A stretch of DNA of 64,000 bases, from the NCBI GenBank assembly GCA_021521415.1, contig JAIQDT010005794.1:89954-153953 (forward strand), written 5' to 3'. This DNA comes from Bidens hawaiensis (Eukaryota; Streptophyta; Magnoliopsida; Asterales; Asteraceae). Positions 1 through 12,104 of this stretch are shown here, in pieces. The notes under the pieces are model-generated. The model did no database searches. It worked only from the letters and a program-made list of their open reading frames with translations, and was not told the origin of the DNA. The stretch's first letter is position 1. Each line of letters opens with the position of its first letter. A program made the translations under genes and the position numbers.

Positions 1-1292
1 ACTCCAGATTGCCTATAAATAGTAGCTCATGTTGCACTCATTTGATGTGCCTTGAAGAGAGTTCTATCCGGTTTTCACTTATAAAAACACCCACTAACAC
101 TCATATTGAAGATCTAGTGAAGAGTTTAAAGGCTTGGAGATCATCATCATCATCATTAAGAAGGAAGATTCATCCACATTTACTTAGATTGTTCTAGTTT
201 AATCATGTGTTTGTTACTATCATTCATTGTTCATAATAATGCTCATTATGAGCTAAACTCCATATACCATCTAATATCTATGAAGAAGCTTTTTTTTACT
301 TGATAATTATATAAAACATGTGGGTTAGTCTAGTAAAGTACATGGTTATCTTACAATTATCTTTTGATGAGAAATGTTTCACCATCTTAAATCAACAATT
401 CAAAGTTGATGATTGTCAATTCTATTGGCAACCATTCATGATCGATTCATGTTCTTGAAAGATAGAAATACTTTGATAACTTATCGAAACATGGATCCTT
501 ATATTGTACTTAGAAATGATGAGAATAAGTTATGATCTATTTCTCTAAGTTTTGGTAATCCGAAATGGCATTGCTTAGGATATCATGCTAGTTAAAGAAA
601 TCATATGTTAACGGAATGTGTAATTGTAACCTACTTAAATCAACCAAGGGGAGGTTATGTGATGAACTATAACCACCCTAAGTGTTAGAATTGGTATTTG
701 AGAAATCAAAGTCAATCCTAATCTTTCTACTTTACGAAACTACTTGCCAACTTAAATTGACATTCTTGTGGTGGCATGACATTAGGAAATGGTCGACTTT
801 AAAATGCACATGCTACTCCTTTTTTGTCATAGATGCTCGCTTAGAAATGCGGAGCTATCTATCATATATTATTACGGCAAGTTTTACCACATGTTTACAT
901 ATTAATTATCAATGATAAAATGGATTGGATTCTTGATCTTAGATGGTAACCTTCATATAATTAAACTACTTGTTTAGAATCTCTCGTCCTGGTCACCTAT
1001 ATATTATATATAAGTATTTATAGTTTATAAAAAGTTCAAAAATTAACCACAAATATGATTAAAACCTTCGATTAAAGTAAAAACGACGATTCATCATTAG
1101 AAACATTTGTGTCCACGGATCGATACTTAGTTCTTACCAATACTATTCTACATATACGATAGGTACACTTGCCTATTTTGTATGTGTTTAGTCTTCGTAG
1201 AAATTACTTTTATAAATTTAAAACACGATCTTGTGCAAAAGCTAAATAATCCATCCTTTCATAATTTCACCACACTAACGTAGCACGCATCA
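1..1292 (+). repeat. 3' part of a gypsy-type LTR (sister of 49224-50534)
   Basis: The sequence aligns in direct orientation, with scattered substitutions and small indels, to 49224-50534. That stretch is the 3' two thirds of a complete solo LTR. A TATA-like box (TATAAATA, 14-21) sits where the sister LTR has one at 49237-49244. The copy ends in ...GCATCA at 1292, matching the ...ACATCA end of the sister. It contains the GGATCGATACTT...GGTACACTTGCC stretch that I associate with LTRs of non-chromovirus gypsy elements (Athila/Tat group); that lineage is inference. The LTR start lies left of the window, so solo LTR and element end cannot be told apart. Confidence 0.8.
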
Positions 1293-1745
1293 AATAACAT
1301 AGTATAATTAGCTTTTAATTACATCTATCAACATTAGCTTTGGATAATTAGCTTTGGATTTTTGGAAATATGTCTATCAACATTAGTGAAGTAATGAAAA
1401 TTTAAAGACTAGGGTGGAAAAGAGGAACTACTAACAAGAAGGAAACTATGATACACTTGGGTAATTTGGGAGAATTTGGGTAATTTGGGAGAAATATTTT
1501 ATCATATGTAGTTCGTTTGTTATTGTTTCTCTCTGTTTTTAATTACATCTACACTTCATGTTTCATATGCATACGGTTTGGCAAAACAATTATTTTTTTT
1601 CAGTTCTTATGAAGGTTGCAACATTTCCTTTGTCGAAGAAGCAGGTTTGTTTTGGTCCAACATATAACAAAATGTCACCCGCTCATATTTTACAACTAGA
1701 AATGGTTGGATTTATATAATGGAATTATAAATCTATAATGCCAGG
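1293..1745. other. AT-rich intergenic DNA, no feature recognised
   Basis: No reading frame with family resemblance and no clear terminal repeats. It contains a short local duplication of a GGGTAATTTGGGAGAA-like phrase near 1460-1495. Confidence 0.5.
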
Positions 1746-3026
1746 CAGTAGCGGATCCAGGAATTTTTTCAGTGGGTTCATTGTTTATAAATGTTCTAAT
1801 TTCATACGACATAAAAAAAATTGGGTCGGTTTGACGGTTCGGATCGTATAAGGTTCATCACATTAGATACAGGAGCGGTCCAACCATTTTGAAGGCCTAA
1901 AGCGTAAACTAAATCGGGCCCTTTTCAAAAAGAGATTATTAGTTTATCAACCTTGTAAGTTAGGATCCAATCATACAAACTTACTAAACTATGAAGTTAT
2001 TATTCTGCACTTTTATTTGATGCAAATAACTACCATAAGACGAATAAATTCAAGATTTGAGTTGCAAAACAAGTTAAGAAAACAAAAATGACGCCTGAGT
2101 CGAGAAAACTACCCTGCAACCCATGTGTATTAACATTCCCAATTTGTTCAACATTTTAACAACTCTTTCATCCCTAAAGTTAATGGTACTCTCTTCCTTG
2201 CCTTGTTCATTATATCCTTTAGCATCAAGAACTTCTGAAATCATACAGTAGTATATCAATAATAATATGAAACTAGATTAGAACCAATCAATCATTTAAA
2301 GGAAATCGTGGGACGAACCATTACCTTTCATGATCATTAAATTTGATATTCATATCTTGGAATCTAAACCGGAAGTGAGATCAATATCTAAAAAGATTAG
2401 CAAATAGATTTCAGTCACATGAATTTTTAATTAAATCAAAGTAAAAACCAGCATTGCAAAGTTAACTTGTATATTAGATTCTACTTAATTAAAATCTCAC
2501 ATGCCTTTATGGAGAAAATGATACAAGACTATTAACAAATTAACACAATAGTTATCCAACTAACTATGAACCAGTAAGCATGACAACTGAGAACAATTAA
2601 AAAATCTCTATTGCATACAATCAAGAACAGAAAGATTTTGAAGTCTAGAAGCAACCAGTCAAAGTCTTGCTATTTACAATTAACAAATTATCATAACTAA
2701 ATTTACATTTGTGATTTTGAGGTTGGGAAGTGTGTTTGCTGTGTAACTGTGTTTAGTGTTGCGATTGGATAGATGGCTGGGTAAAAAACCTATTTAATTA
2801 ACCAGCTAAAAAACATAAACAAATAGTATATAGAGGGAGTCGAACCTCGGTTCTATCAATAGAATTGCTGTATGTTTTCCACCAGACCGTGGATCCATTT
2901 TGTTTATGGGTTCACTCATAATTTATATGTGGGATCACTCTCATAATTTATATAAGCGTTTTATATAAAATCCGAAACTCAGTGGGTTCCCATGAACCGG
3001 CATTGGTGTATGTAGATCCGCCCCAG
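1746..3026. mobile_element. Non-autonomous hAT-like element
   Basis: The left end reads CAGTAGCGGATCCAG and the reverse complement of the right end reads CTGGGGCGGATCTAC, so the termini are short imperfect inverted repeats around a GCGGATC core. The core is typical of hAT-type non-autonomous elements. Flanking 8-mers atgccagg (1738-1745) and atgccaga (3027-3034) look like an 8 bp target-site duplication with one mismatch, which is the hAT length. AGTGGGTTC motifs lie just inside both ends. No transposase reading frame is visible in the 1281 bp. Confidence 0.6.
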
Positions 3027-4298
3027 ATGCCAGATAGAATATCCGATTTTTGTAACCACAAATAAAAGCTATCCAGGAACGCTATGTTGGTGATCAAGTT
3101 ACATTGTTATATCCTTTTGAACTAATTCTTCAAGTTTTAAATAAGAGAAACATTTTGGTTATAATATGTTTAGATATAACTCTTACTTATAGAAGCGTTT
3201 TGGTTGGATAACGGATCTATGGTTTGAAAATCTGGATGAGTTCATTCCATGAAATCACCCATGAAAATTAGGACAAAGCAGACATAATGCCAAATTACAT
3301 AATTACATAGTAATCAATATATGACAAAGATTTGGTACACTTCTTAACAATGCACCATCTTTGAGGTTGGGGATGAGTGCGAAAAAGAGTTTTTGTTATA
3401 TAAGAGGAAAGAGAGAAATATGAAAGAATTAAATGGACCAAACTACTCTCACATGCAATATTTAATAACAAAAGTTAATTGAGTTATATTTTTGGACAAA
3501 TAATGAAACCAAAGTTGGTGGTTAAAGGTGTTGCATACAAGTTTTAAACATTAAAGATCATGGGTAAAATTTAACTCAAAACACATGGACCATTCATAAA
3601 ATTCTCTCTTTAAACAAAAATATTCAGTACATTTACACTCAAACGTGATAACTAATTAGCATTTTTTCCATAATAATCTTGAGTATTTAATTAAATAGAT
3701 TTTGCATCCATTATATTTGTTAGTTTACACTTGATTATTTTTGGAACCACTGAGTAATAATTGGTTTTAAACGATCATCAAATACTTTTGAAACAATCAA
3801 AATTTATAATAATGTTGATTGATGATTGTGTACCTTTGTCTTTGGGTCTATAACCAGTGTCATCGACAACATGTGAAGCCGACATCACCCTAATCTGTTC
3901 ACCTCCCACAAAATCTATATTTTCAATTAAAGTGATTGAGCAATTAACTAATATGAGTTTAATTGTTATTGTTCAAAATTAAATTTGGGCTTAAAATATT
4001 TGGCTTAAAATTTAAAAAATTAAATTTGGGGCACTAAAAAAATTATTAATGGGTCACTAAAATTATTTTGGATGAGTCACTTGGGTCTTTGGACCTAACA
4101 TATTACAAATTTATAAAGAAAACTATGGACTTGAGTGGGTGCAAACGCTCCCCCTGGCCGAACATTGGATCCGCACCGGTCCAGAGGAACAACTTCAACT
4201 TGAAACTGCGCATGATTATACAAACGGAGGTGAATAAATTCTTTGGAAACTATTTAATAGTGTTCATATTCCAGGTATAATAATATGTAATTAAAAAA
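3027..4298. other. Intergenic DNA, no gene recognised
   Basis: AT-rich. A short GC-richer patch around 4136-4200 stands out from its surroundings and may be the end of an old repeat. The small open frame at 4068-4280 has no recognisable family features. Confidence 0.5.
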
Positions 4299-4712
4299 AG
4301 GGGCAATTTCATAGAATAGTAACCAAGTTTCAAAAGTGTTCTAATTAGGTCACTCAACTTTCATATTTTATTAAATTAAAGGTTCTAACATGTTTTTTAA
4401 CGTTTTTATTTTTTTGTTTCACATAGGAAATCTTTTTATCTTTTTTTTTTATGTTGACGTTGAGTGGCGACGTGAATTTTATTTTATATTTTTGAATTTT
4501 AACATAACAAACGTTTTTAAAATTTTTTAAAATTATAACTACATATATTGCAAATTCCGACCCCCACATCTTATCCTCCATTTCTTTCTTAACAAACAAA
4601 AAAATCGGTGAGACTCGATTTGAAGATTTAGTAACCCGATTTGAGAAAAATATGCATGAGTGATCTAATTGGAACACTTTTGTAAGTTGGTTACTATTCT
4701 ATGAGATATTCC
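4299..4712. mobile_element. Mutator-type MITE with ~50 bp inverted ends
   Basis: CATAGAATAGTAACC near 4310 is repeated in inverted orientation near 4690-4705. The similarity continues inward for about 50 bp (AAAAGTGTTCTAATTAGGTC on the left, the complement of AAAAGTGTTCCAATTAGATC on the right). Flanking attaaaaaa (4290-4298) and attaaaaat (4713-4721) fit a 9 bp target-site duplication with one mismatch, the Mutator length. No coding capacity. Confidence 0.65.
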
Positions 4713-5380
4713 ATTAAAAATAATATAAACATTTTCATGATGACTAATAAAGTTAAGTGATGAACCAACAACCTCAATTGTTTACGGAAGCTAGGTGAGG
4801 CTATGAGGTATACATCATTCCCTTTATTTCTCACGTTTACGTCATCTAAGTGCAAACTCAGTATTTTTCCATCGTTCAACTTCACCCTTCAAGGCTTCAA
4901 TTGTTTGACCCCTATTATGGTTTGTTCCCGTCATTATACATTATTCTCCACCATTTCAACTTATTTAATATAAAAAGAATTAAAAAAAAGTAAAACAAAA
5001 AAAACAAAAAAATGATTGGTGGATGAGGCCATCAACCTGACCACAATTTTTGGGTTGTAACGTGATGCGTGAAGAAGATTCATGTCATATAGGACCATTA
5101 GAGGTTGGGAAATGACCCACACTCCTTATACTGACCACCTGGTAATAAAAAATTGGCACCATACTAAAGTCATATATGTATAGATGTTGACAATCTTACA
5201 TTAGACCAGGCCAAGTAATGAAAATTGAATTATTTGATTCATTAAAATTAATAACAATAATTATATATTTCTTTTTACAAATGCCGACGAATCCTAACGA
5301 GTCACGACAATACCTATGTTGATTGGTCTTTATGTGGTTCTTTCAAATGTTGCGGATAATCAAACTTTCATGATATATAA
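4713..5380. other. Intergenic DNA, no feature recognised
   Basis: AT-rich with no convincing reading frame or terminal repeats. It separates the MITE from the Helitron. Confidence 0.5.
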
Positions 5381-6161
5381 TCTATACTATATATGTTATT
5401 AAAATCATATTGTACAATGGCATTTTTTTAATTATACCACTTTTGGAGTTTTGGCTAAAAGGTTCTTCTAGATACAATCACTTGCGGCTGATATAGTCAT
5501 AGAGAAAGCAAAGAGAGCAATTTGTGTTACCTTTTTTTTACTCTTGATTGTATCACAAATGTATCGAAGGGAGCAGATAAAGATAGCAAAGAGAGGAATG
5601 AGTCCAATGAAAACAAAGAGGTAGAAAGTACCTAAAATTTTATTGTTAACTAATAGTGAACTTTACAATAAAATATATGGTTTAAATCAAATACAATTTA
5701 AATTAACGTGCAAATTGTGAAAATCAAGTATAGTAATTATATATACAAGTAAAATAATTATGTAATTACATCATATAGTAATCAAATATACTAATTATAT
5801 ATACAAGTAGAATAATTATGTAATTAAATCATAATGTAATCAAAGATACTAATTATATATACAAGTAGTGTAATTATGTAATTACATCATAAACTAATTA
5901 CATAATTACTCTACTTGATTCTCACAATTAGCATGCTAATTTTATTTGTACGTTAAATTTTCTCATAAAATACAAATGTTATATATAAAGAAATATATAT
6001 CAAAAAAAAAATTTAAATCTCATGTTTTCGTAATGTAAATTTATTGTACCTTATAATACATCTTTATATTCATCCTTCAACACATTTGATGTATTTCACT
6101 TTGTATGATTCAAATGATTTTATTTGTTCTAACCTGTGTTGCACACGAGTATCTAACCTAG
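5381..6161 (+). mobile_element. Short non-autonomous Helitron
   Basis: The 5' end TCTATACTATATATG is a good match to plant Helitron starts. The 3' end is a hairpin (CCTGTGTTGCACACGAG, about 6134-6150) followed by a short spacer and CTAG at 6158-6161. The flanks are A (5380) and T (6162), as expected for insertion between A and T without target duplication. The 781 bp element has no Rep/helicase gene, so it depends on another copy. It carries a 58 bp tandem repeat and a long internal inverted repeat. Confidence 0.68.
5731..5904. repeat. 58 bp tandem repeat, three copies, inside the Helitron
   Basis: Copies begin near 5731, 5789 and 5847 with the phrase ta(g/c)taattatatatacaagta and have a period of 58 bp. 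The array is flanked by an inverted repeat (AATTGTGAAAATCAAGTA at about 5713-5730; the complement of a near-identical phrase near 5917-5932), so the transcript could fold into a long stem. Confidence 0.75.
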
Positions 6162-6183
6162 TACAGTATATTATGTTAAAAAA

Positions 6184-6395
6184 TTTTAGGAAAATTGGTT
6201 TTAAATACTCCCAACTATGCCTTATTGGCAAATAACAATCTCAACTTAACACTTGGCTGGTGACGGTTCCAACTAATAAAGTATTTGTTTATAATGGTCC
6301 ACGACTAACGGATGATTAACTCTGTTAGTCTGATGCTTACATGGCATGCTTTATTGTCAAAACCTTGATTACGTGGCATAATACGTGGCAACCGG

Positions 6396-6445
<50 letters not shown>

Positions 6446-7370
6446 TAACATATATAAATAGGTTACATATCCACATCATCCGGCGGTCACTTCTTCTCCA
6501 TCCCCACACCGTGTTCTCCGGCGACACCTTCGCTGCAACCCTCACCATCATCCGACGAGTCATAATCTGTCGTTATGTTTACAAAATCCTAATTCTGGCA
6601 GATTTAACATGAAAAAAACGTTTACACTAAGAGATTTATATCCATTTACCAAAACCTTAAATACTATGTTCACTTTAAATTCTTCCAATTGAACGCCACT
6701 GATGTCGCCGACCGTTGAACTCAACGCCACGGTGGTGGTGCTTTCATCTGACCGAAATTGTAGTGGTAGCTCTGAACCTCCGTTTGTCTCTGCCTCCATG
6801 GTGGTGGTGCTTCGTTCTTTAGTTCCTCCCGGCCCGGATATGGTGTTGAACGTTCATTTAGCACTCTGAAAGCTCAAATTCCGACATAGAGTTTGTGTAG
6901 ACAGCCGTGAATTGATGGATTCTACCATCGAACAAGAGAATTGAACATGAGTGGGTGAGTGGTAGTGAAACTAGGGGTTGAAGTTTGATGAATTGAAACA
7001 GAGGAAAAATCTTGGGGGGGGGGGGTAATTGGAGATGACCAGTTGTGTGGGATGGGAGTTGGTGGTGGGTGTCGGTGACTGTTTTACGGGAGGGGAAGAA
7101 AAATGGTGAGAGGGAGAGAGAGAGCGCGCATGGGATATAGAGAGTAATAAAATCAAGAGATTGTGCCATGTAAGATGCCACATAATCAAGTTTTTGACAA
7201 CTAGGTGTGCCACGTGAGCATTAGACTAACGGAGTTAATCATCTGTTAGTCGCGGACCGTTGGAAACAAATACACCTTTTGTTAGGCATGTCACCAGTCA
7301 AGTGTTAAGTTGATACTATTATTTGCCAATATGACATAGTTGGGAGTATTTAAAACCAATTTTCCAAAAA
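6184..7370. mobile_element. Non-autonomous Mutator-type element with ~160 bp TIRs
   Basis: The left arm (6184-~6350) and right arm (~7205-7370) are inverted copies, including GGAAAATTGGTTTTAAATAC at each outer end and ACTAACxGATGATTAACTC further in. Flanks gttaaaaaa (6175-6183) and gttaataag (7371-7379) agree at 7 of 9 positions, consistent with an aged 9 bp target duplication. The 0.85 kb interior has no transposase. It holds an AAT microsatellite, a 12-base G run (7014-7025) and a fairly GC-rich part (6480-7130) of unknown origin that could be captured host DNA. Confidence 0.75.
6397..6444. repeat. (AAT)n microsatellite
   Basis: About 16 uninterrupted AAT units inside the Mutator-type element. 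The polyasparagine and polyleucine frames over it are artefacts of the repeat. Confidence 0.95.
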
Positions 7371-7429
7371 GTTAATAAGTGTTCTTCAGGAAGCCATTAA
7401 TGTAAATCAAGAAGTCGTTGGATTACTTA

Positions 7430-7720
7430 GACCATTCGTAGTGTCACCTCGTTGTGCCGTTTGGCTCTGAAACCTCGGGGGCACACCCCCCGACTTTTTC
7501 CTTCAGCGTTTTGGGCATAACGTTTTGTACAAAACGCGGATATGGCACGAGTTTTGATAAAACTGTGTGTGGGGAGGGGAGAGAGTAATATATGTAATTA
7601 TTGTAAGAGAGTTGTGGCGTTTTGCCCACTACGTCACTTTTTACAAAACTCTCAATTGATGACAGGGATGCCATATGGCAAAAAATGGCCAAAGGTCGGA
7701 CGTTTTGACTACACATAGTC
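7430..7720. mobile_element. PIF/Harbinger-type MITE
   Basis: The left end GACCATTCGTAGTG and the inverted right end GACTATGTGTAGTC form short TIRs. They resemble the TIR of the nested MITE at 16920-17205 (GGCCATACGTAGTGG). The 3 bp flanks are tta (7427-7429) and tca (7721-7723), compatible with a decayed TTA target duplication. The 291 bp element has no coding capacity. Confidence 0.6.
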
Positions 7721-7937
7721 TCAGGCTTTATTTCTTTTTTTTTAATGAAATAAATTAATAATAATAATGTTTACTTTATGTAATAAAATTTAATATTAAT
7801 GTGTCCATCTCAAGTGTTTGTTGCTGTTTGTGTTTACAAAATTTTGTGAAAATTTGATACCACTCCAATCGAATGTGGCTTATAAGAAGTATTTGTAAAT
7901 TCAAACATGTATTACATCACCCTAACCAAACACCTTA

Positions 7938-8232
7938 GAGCATTCTCGGTCGCTCCTCTATCTCTATCGCTATAGTTACATTAAAAATCACTACATTTTC
8001 ATTTTCATATACAACAAAATAATGTTTTTTTTACATTTTATCATTAGTTTTTGTCTCTCATCTACTCAAAACTACTTTTAAATATATTAAAAAATAAATA
8101 GATGGTAAATAGTGTTTCTCTAAATTTACCCCTCTTAAAAAGCCTCTCTTATCCACTCACAATCCCCTACGACACTATAATAAATTTAGAGATTTATCTG
8201 ACAATATTTTAGAGGAGTTGTTATGAACGCTC
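7938..8232. mobile_element. Tourist-like (PIF/Harbinger) MITE
   Basis: The ends GAGCATTC and, inverted, GAGCGTTC are bounded by TTA on both sides (7935-7937 and 8233-8235), an exact 3 bp target duplication. It is 295 bp, AT-rich and non-coding. Size, TIR and TTA duplication together fit Tourist-like MITEs. Confidence 0.7.
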
Positions 8233-8957
8233 TTAGTTGGATTTCATGACTTAATAAATTTAATAAAGTGAGAAAACATTTTGAATTTTGAAGAGAGAAA
8301 ATAGTTTGAAATGATCAAAAGGACACTTTTCTAAAGAAAGTCTATATTATTAGCCTTGTGTTGTTACTTGTTAGCCATCAAAGTGTAGGGGTTCACCAAA
8401 TACATGGATAACATTGTGTTTGTTTTCTTCTTCCCATTTTGTTTCTTGTTAAGTGGGCAGATGGAGGGAAGTAAACTTTTTCTCTGTAAATAATATATAA
8501 TAATATAAAGTAACAACATTTAGAAACTCTATATACCATGCTAATATTTTATAAGAGTTATTCTGAATGAATTGGTTCATTTAAAGGAGAAAAATATATG
8601 TGGTCGTTTATTTTAACATTTAATAAAAAGTTTCAAAAATAAATATTAAACTTACTCTTAATAAATAAACAAAGTTTAAATAGTTATTAACAAGAAATAA
8701 TCAATGAATGAAATCACATAAATTCAAGCGATGAAACACTGGATGATGATCTGCTGAAGAGGGAGACAAATTGATCGGTGCTTGGAAGGAAATAGAAGAG
8801 GTGTAAAAGACATTGACACGCGTAGTTACAAAGCTTAATCAGGAACCATAAAGCAAAGTAAAATAGCCAAAACCAATGATACAACACCTAAGGCAATCAA
8901 AACAAAGTACAATGGCAGATACACAAAGTAAATGTTTTAATGCTGCACTCTCCCGTA
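8233..8957. other. Intergenic DNA, no gene recognised
   Basis: AT-rich spacer between two DNA transposons. No open frame with family features. Confidence 0.5.
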
Positions 8958-11018
8958 GAGAAATGTTAAAATAAAAACTCACTCCAGTTGAGAAAACCCT
9001 GGAAACTCTTTCTAAGCCATTGATTTCTTTTAATGGATGGTTGAGATTAAATCCATAACACTAGTACACTATTTATATTAAAAAACTAATGTTGAAGTAC
9101 CGAAGGGTAAAACAGACTTTTTAAGTAGACTTGCTTTGTGTCATATCATCTTTCATTTTCCTCCATCTCAAATCCCAGTATTCTCTCTCTCTTTTCATTA
9201 TTCAAGATTTCAAGCTAAAACTCTCTCTCTCTCTCTGTCTCTCTGTCTCTTCCTTCATTTCATTCACACAACCAAAACTCTCTCTCTCTCTCTTCATTCA
9301 TCTTTCATGTTCCCCTTTCCTCCATTAAAACTACGATCCAAAGCATATCGAAGCCAAGATCCAAGGTGATGACGGCGGCGAAGGCCATGGTGTATCGGAA
9401 GGTGATGACGGCGACGAAGGCGTTGGTGTATCGGAAAGTTCCATGTAGCGGCGGTCGATCGTTTACCACTTAATCCAGTGATTTTTCTCTACAAAAGGTT
9501 CAGATCTGGAGATTTTATATTGACAAAGTTCTGAACAAGAATGTATGGATGAAAGCTGTTGTGATCTCGTCGTTTTTAGTTTTTTTTTCTTCTCTTTTTT
9601 AAGGTACTATGTCGACAGAGTTCAGATCTGATTGTTTTAGTATTTTTGTTTTTTGAGATATTCTATGAAATTTTGTTTGGATTCGAATCTTATTTTATAT
9701 TTTTTGAAATTTGTTATTTTAGAGTAGAAAAATAGCTTCATTATTCTGTTTATTGTTGGCCCTTAAAATAAATTCAAACTTTTTTGATTTTGTTGCAATT
9801 CTTGAATCTTGAATTTGATAATAAATCTTCATCTTATTATTTGCTGGAAAATAAGACAGTTGAGTGGGGTGGTGTTTAGAGTTTGTACTGCAAATATTAT
9901 TATCCAGTTTCTTTAAAATGTATACGTACATTTTTAAAACATATGTTACGTTTGTCTATAAACGTATGTTTTAATATGCAAAACATATGTTACGCTTTTC
10001 TATAAACGTATGTTTTAATATGAAAAAACGTATGTTTTTTTGTATCGAAATATTAATATTTAAGTGGATCAGTTTTAATATTTGCATAACCCATACATGC
10101 GCAAAAGAGAGTGAGAGACGGGTTATACAACGTTTATGAACATTTAAATACAAATGAGAGTGTGGAGACAAGTATTGTACCTCTAAGAAATCAATCAAAT
10201 CAAAAACATCATTTTAACTATTACTTTTTTCTATATAACCATTATAAGGTAAAGGGTTAAAATTTTTTGAATAACCCCTATGAGGAGTTACTTATCCAGC
10301 TTTTTAAAAATACTTACGTATATTTTTAAAACATATGTTACGCTTGTCTATAAACGTATGTTTTAATATGAAAAACATATATTACGCTTGTCTATAAACG
10401 TATGTTTTAATATGCAAAAACATATGTTTTTTTTGTTTCGGAATATTAATATTTAAGTGGACAATTTTTATTATTTGCATAACCCATACATGGCAAAGAG
10501 AGAGTGAGAGAGGGGTTATACAAAGTTTATGAACATTTAATACAAAAGAGAGTGTATGATACATGTATTGTACCTTTAAGAAATCAATCAAATCAACTAA
10601 AACATTATATACATGAAAGCTGTATGCTCATAATCATACCAAAATAACATTTGAATATCAAAATTAAAACATCAAAAAATTCACTTATGTAAACAAACCC
10701 TACCTAAAAATTCCCTTATGTAAACAAACCCTACCTACAAATTTAGTGATGGTGTTGATGGGGAGGGAGGGTGGTGGTGAAGAGATGGAAGAGATAAAGA
10801 GAGAAAGATGATAGATTTTGTGGTTTTTGTTGGATACAGATCTAAAGGAATAGGTAGTTTTGGAAAGGACAAAAGTGAGCGGATGAAATTACATAACTAG
10901 CATTGATGATTATAAAACAATAAACCCAAAAAACACCCATGTGGCTGCATCTAGAACCACAAAATAGAGTTTCCAGGATTTTCTCAACTCAACCAAGTTT
11001 TCTTTTTATACTTTCCCC
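8958..11018. mobile_element. 2 kb non-autonomous Mutator-type element, possible Pack-MULE
   Basis: An exact 9 bp duplication, tctcccgta, flanks it (8949-8957 and 11019-11027). The ends are imperfect inverted repeats: GTTGAGAAAACCCTGGAAAC near the left end and its near-complement near 10970-10985. It lacks a transposase. The interior has a CT-rich stretch (about 9180-9310), then a GC-rich patch with a 36 bp tandem duplication (9365-9400, 9401-9436) that looks unlike the AT-rich rest, then two 304 bp direct repeats. The GC-rich patch could be a captured gene fragment (inference). Confidence 0.75.
9901..10596. repeat. Two 304 bp direct repeats rich in small palindromes
   Basis: 9901-10204 and 10293-10596 align end to end with moderate divergence. 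Within each copy the phrase AAAACATATGTTACG...CGTATGTTTTAA occurs twice, and the two halves are inverted copies of each other, so each repeat can form small hairpins. A separate short duplication (ttatgtaaacaaaccctacc) lies just beyond, at about 10684-10735. Confidence 0.8.
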
Positions 11019-11027
11019 TCTCCCGTA

Positions 11028-12104
11028 ATTGTAATTATATAGATATGATATTCAAAAATATCCATTAGGAGATGGAACTTTGTTTCTTAAGTGGTTATGG
11101 ATTTGTACAATAGCCTAATAATTATGTTCTTGGTATGGAACAGTCTTCTGAGTAGAGGTCATTTGAGACAGCTTTTACGCTATGTTCCCAAGTTCATTTA
11201 TGAAAAGAAAGGCAAGGAAAAGAAAGTTTTCTTTTTTTATATTTTCTTTTGGTATCTCATCTTTCTTTTAATTTTATTTTCCTTTCAAATATTTCCAATT
11301 TGGAAAGATACACAGTTTTTTATTTTACTCATCATTTTCTCTTCTCTCCCCTCATTTTCTTTCTTTTAATGAAACTCGGGAACACCTTTTTAATATTTTC
11401 CTTTCTTTTCCTTTTGTAAATGAAACTCGGGAACACCTTTCCTCATTTTAAATATTTTCATTTTAAATATTTATAAACCAAAATATTTTTGATACTCTTT
11501 AACTAATCATAAGATTTCAAGTTAGAATCTAATATCCAGTTTTATTGCAGTGAAAATTCAGGTTGCAGACTTGTTCCCATTGTGAAGTTGGCATGGATGG
11601 AAAATTTTGATGCAAAGTTTGCATTCACAAACCCTGTAACGGACTTCTTGGTGGGACCTCTCTCTTACCGTCTCACATCACATATATATAATATACATAT
11701 TAATACATTTATACTTTTAATAAGTTTTTAATAAGATTTGTGAAGTTTTGCTGTTATAAAAGAACATGAAATTTTTTTATTAAAGTTTGGAATCTGATAC
11801 TACACCGAACAACATTTGAAGTAGGGTGTGGATTTTATTTAGTAGTGTGCCTATGTTATAGTCTTTCCCTTTATTAATACTTGGATTCTATGTTTGAGCA
11901 TCATTCTGCAATCTGTCTTGTTCAAGAAACTTCACCTTTTACACTTTACTTGTACACTCACACTACTCCTGAATTCCACGTACCACTGCCATGTGAGTAT
12001 CTGACCTGACATCACATTCACATCAAAGTATTCACAAATGCTCATAACTATAATGTACCACTGATTTCAAATTTTCAATCAATCAAATATAAAAAAAAAA
12101 CAAA
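11028..12104. other. Upstream region of the armadillo gene
   Basis: Non-coding. It contains T-rich stretches and a duplicated phrase, aatgaaactcgggaacacc, at about 11368 and 11419. The segment just before 12105 presumably holds promoter and 5' UTR, but I could not pick a TATA box or start site with confidence. Confidence 0.45.

Noticed and set aside
4354..4677. 107-codon frame on the minus strand
   Set aside because: Lies inside the MITE at 4299-4712, is Lys/Asn/Phe-rich from AT-rich DNA, and overlaps the inverted ends.
6385..6612. Polyasparagine frame
   Set aside because: Produced by the (AAT)n microsatellite.
6858..7213. Two overlapping minus-strand frames rich in Ser, Pro and Leu
   Set aside because: Inside a non-autonomous Mutator-type element and built on GA/GT-rich DNA and a G run; no family features.
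9131..9369. Ser/Leu-rich frames
   Set aside because: Translation of a CT-rich stretch in two frames.
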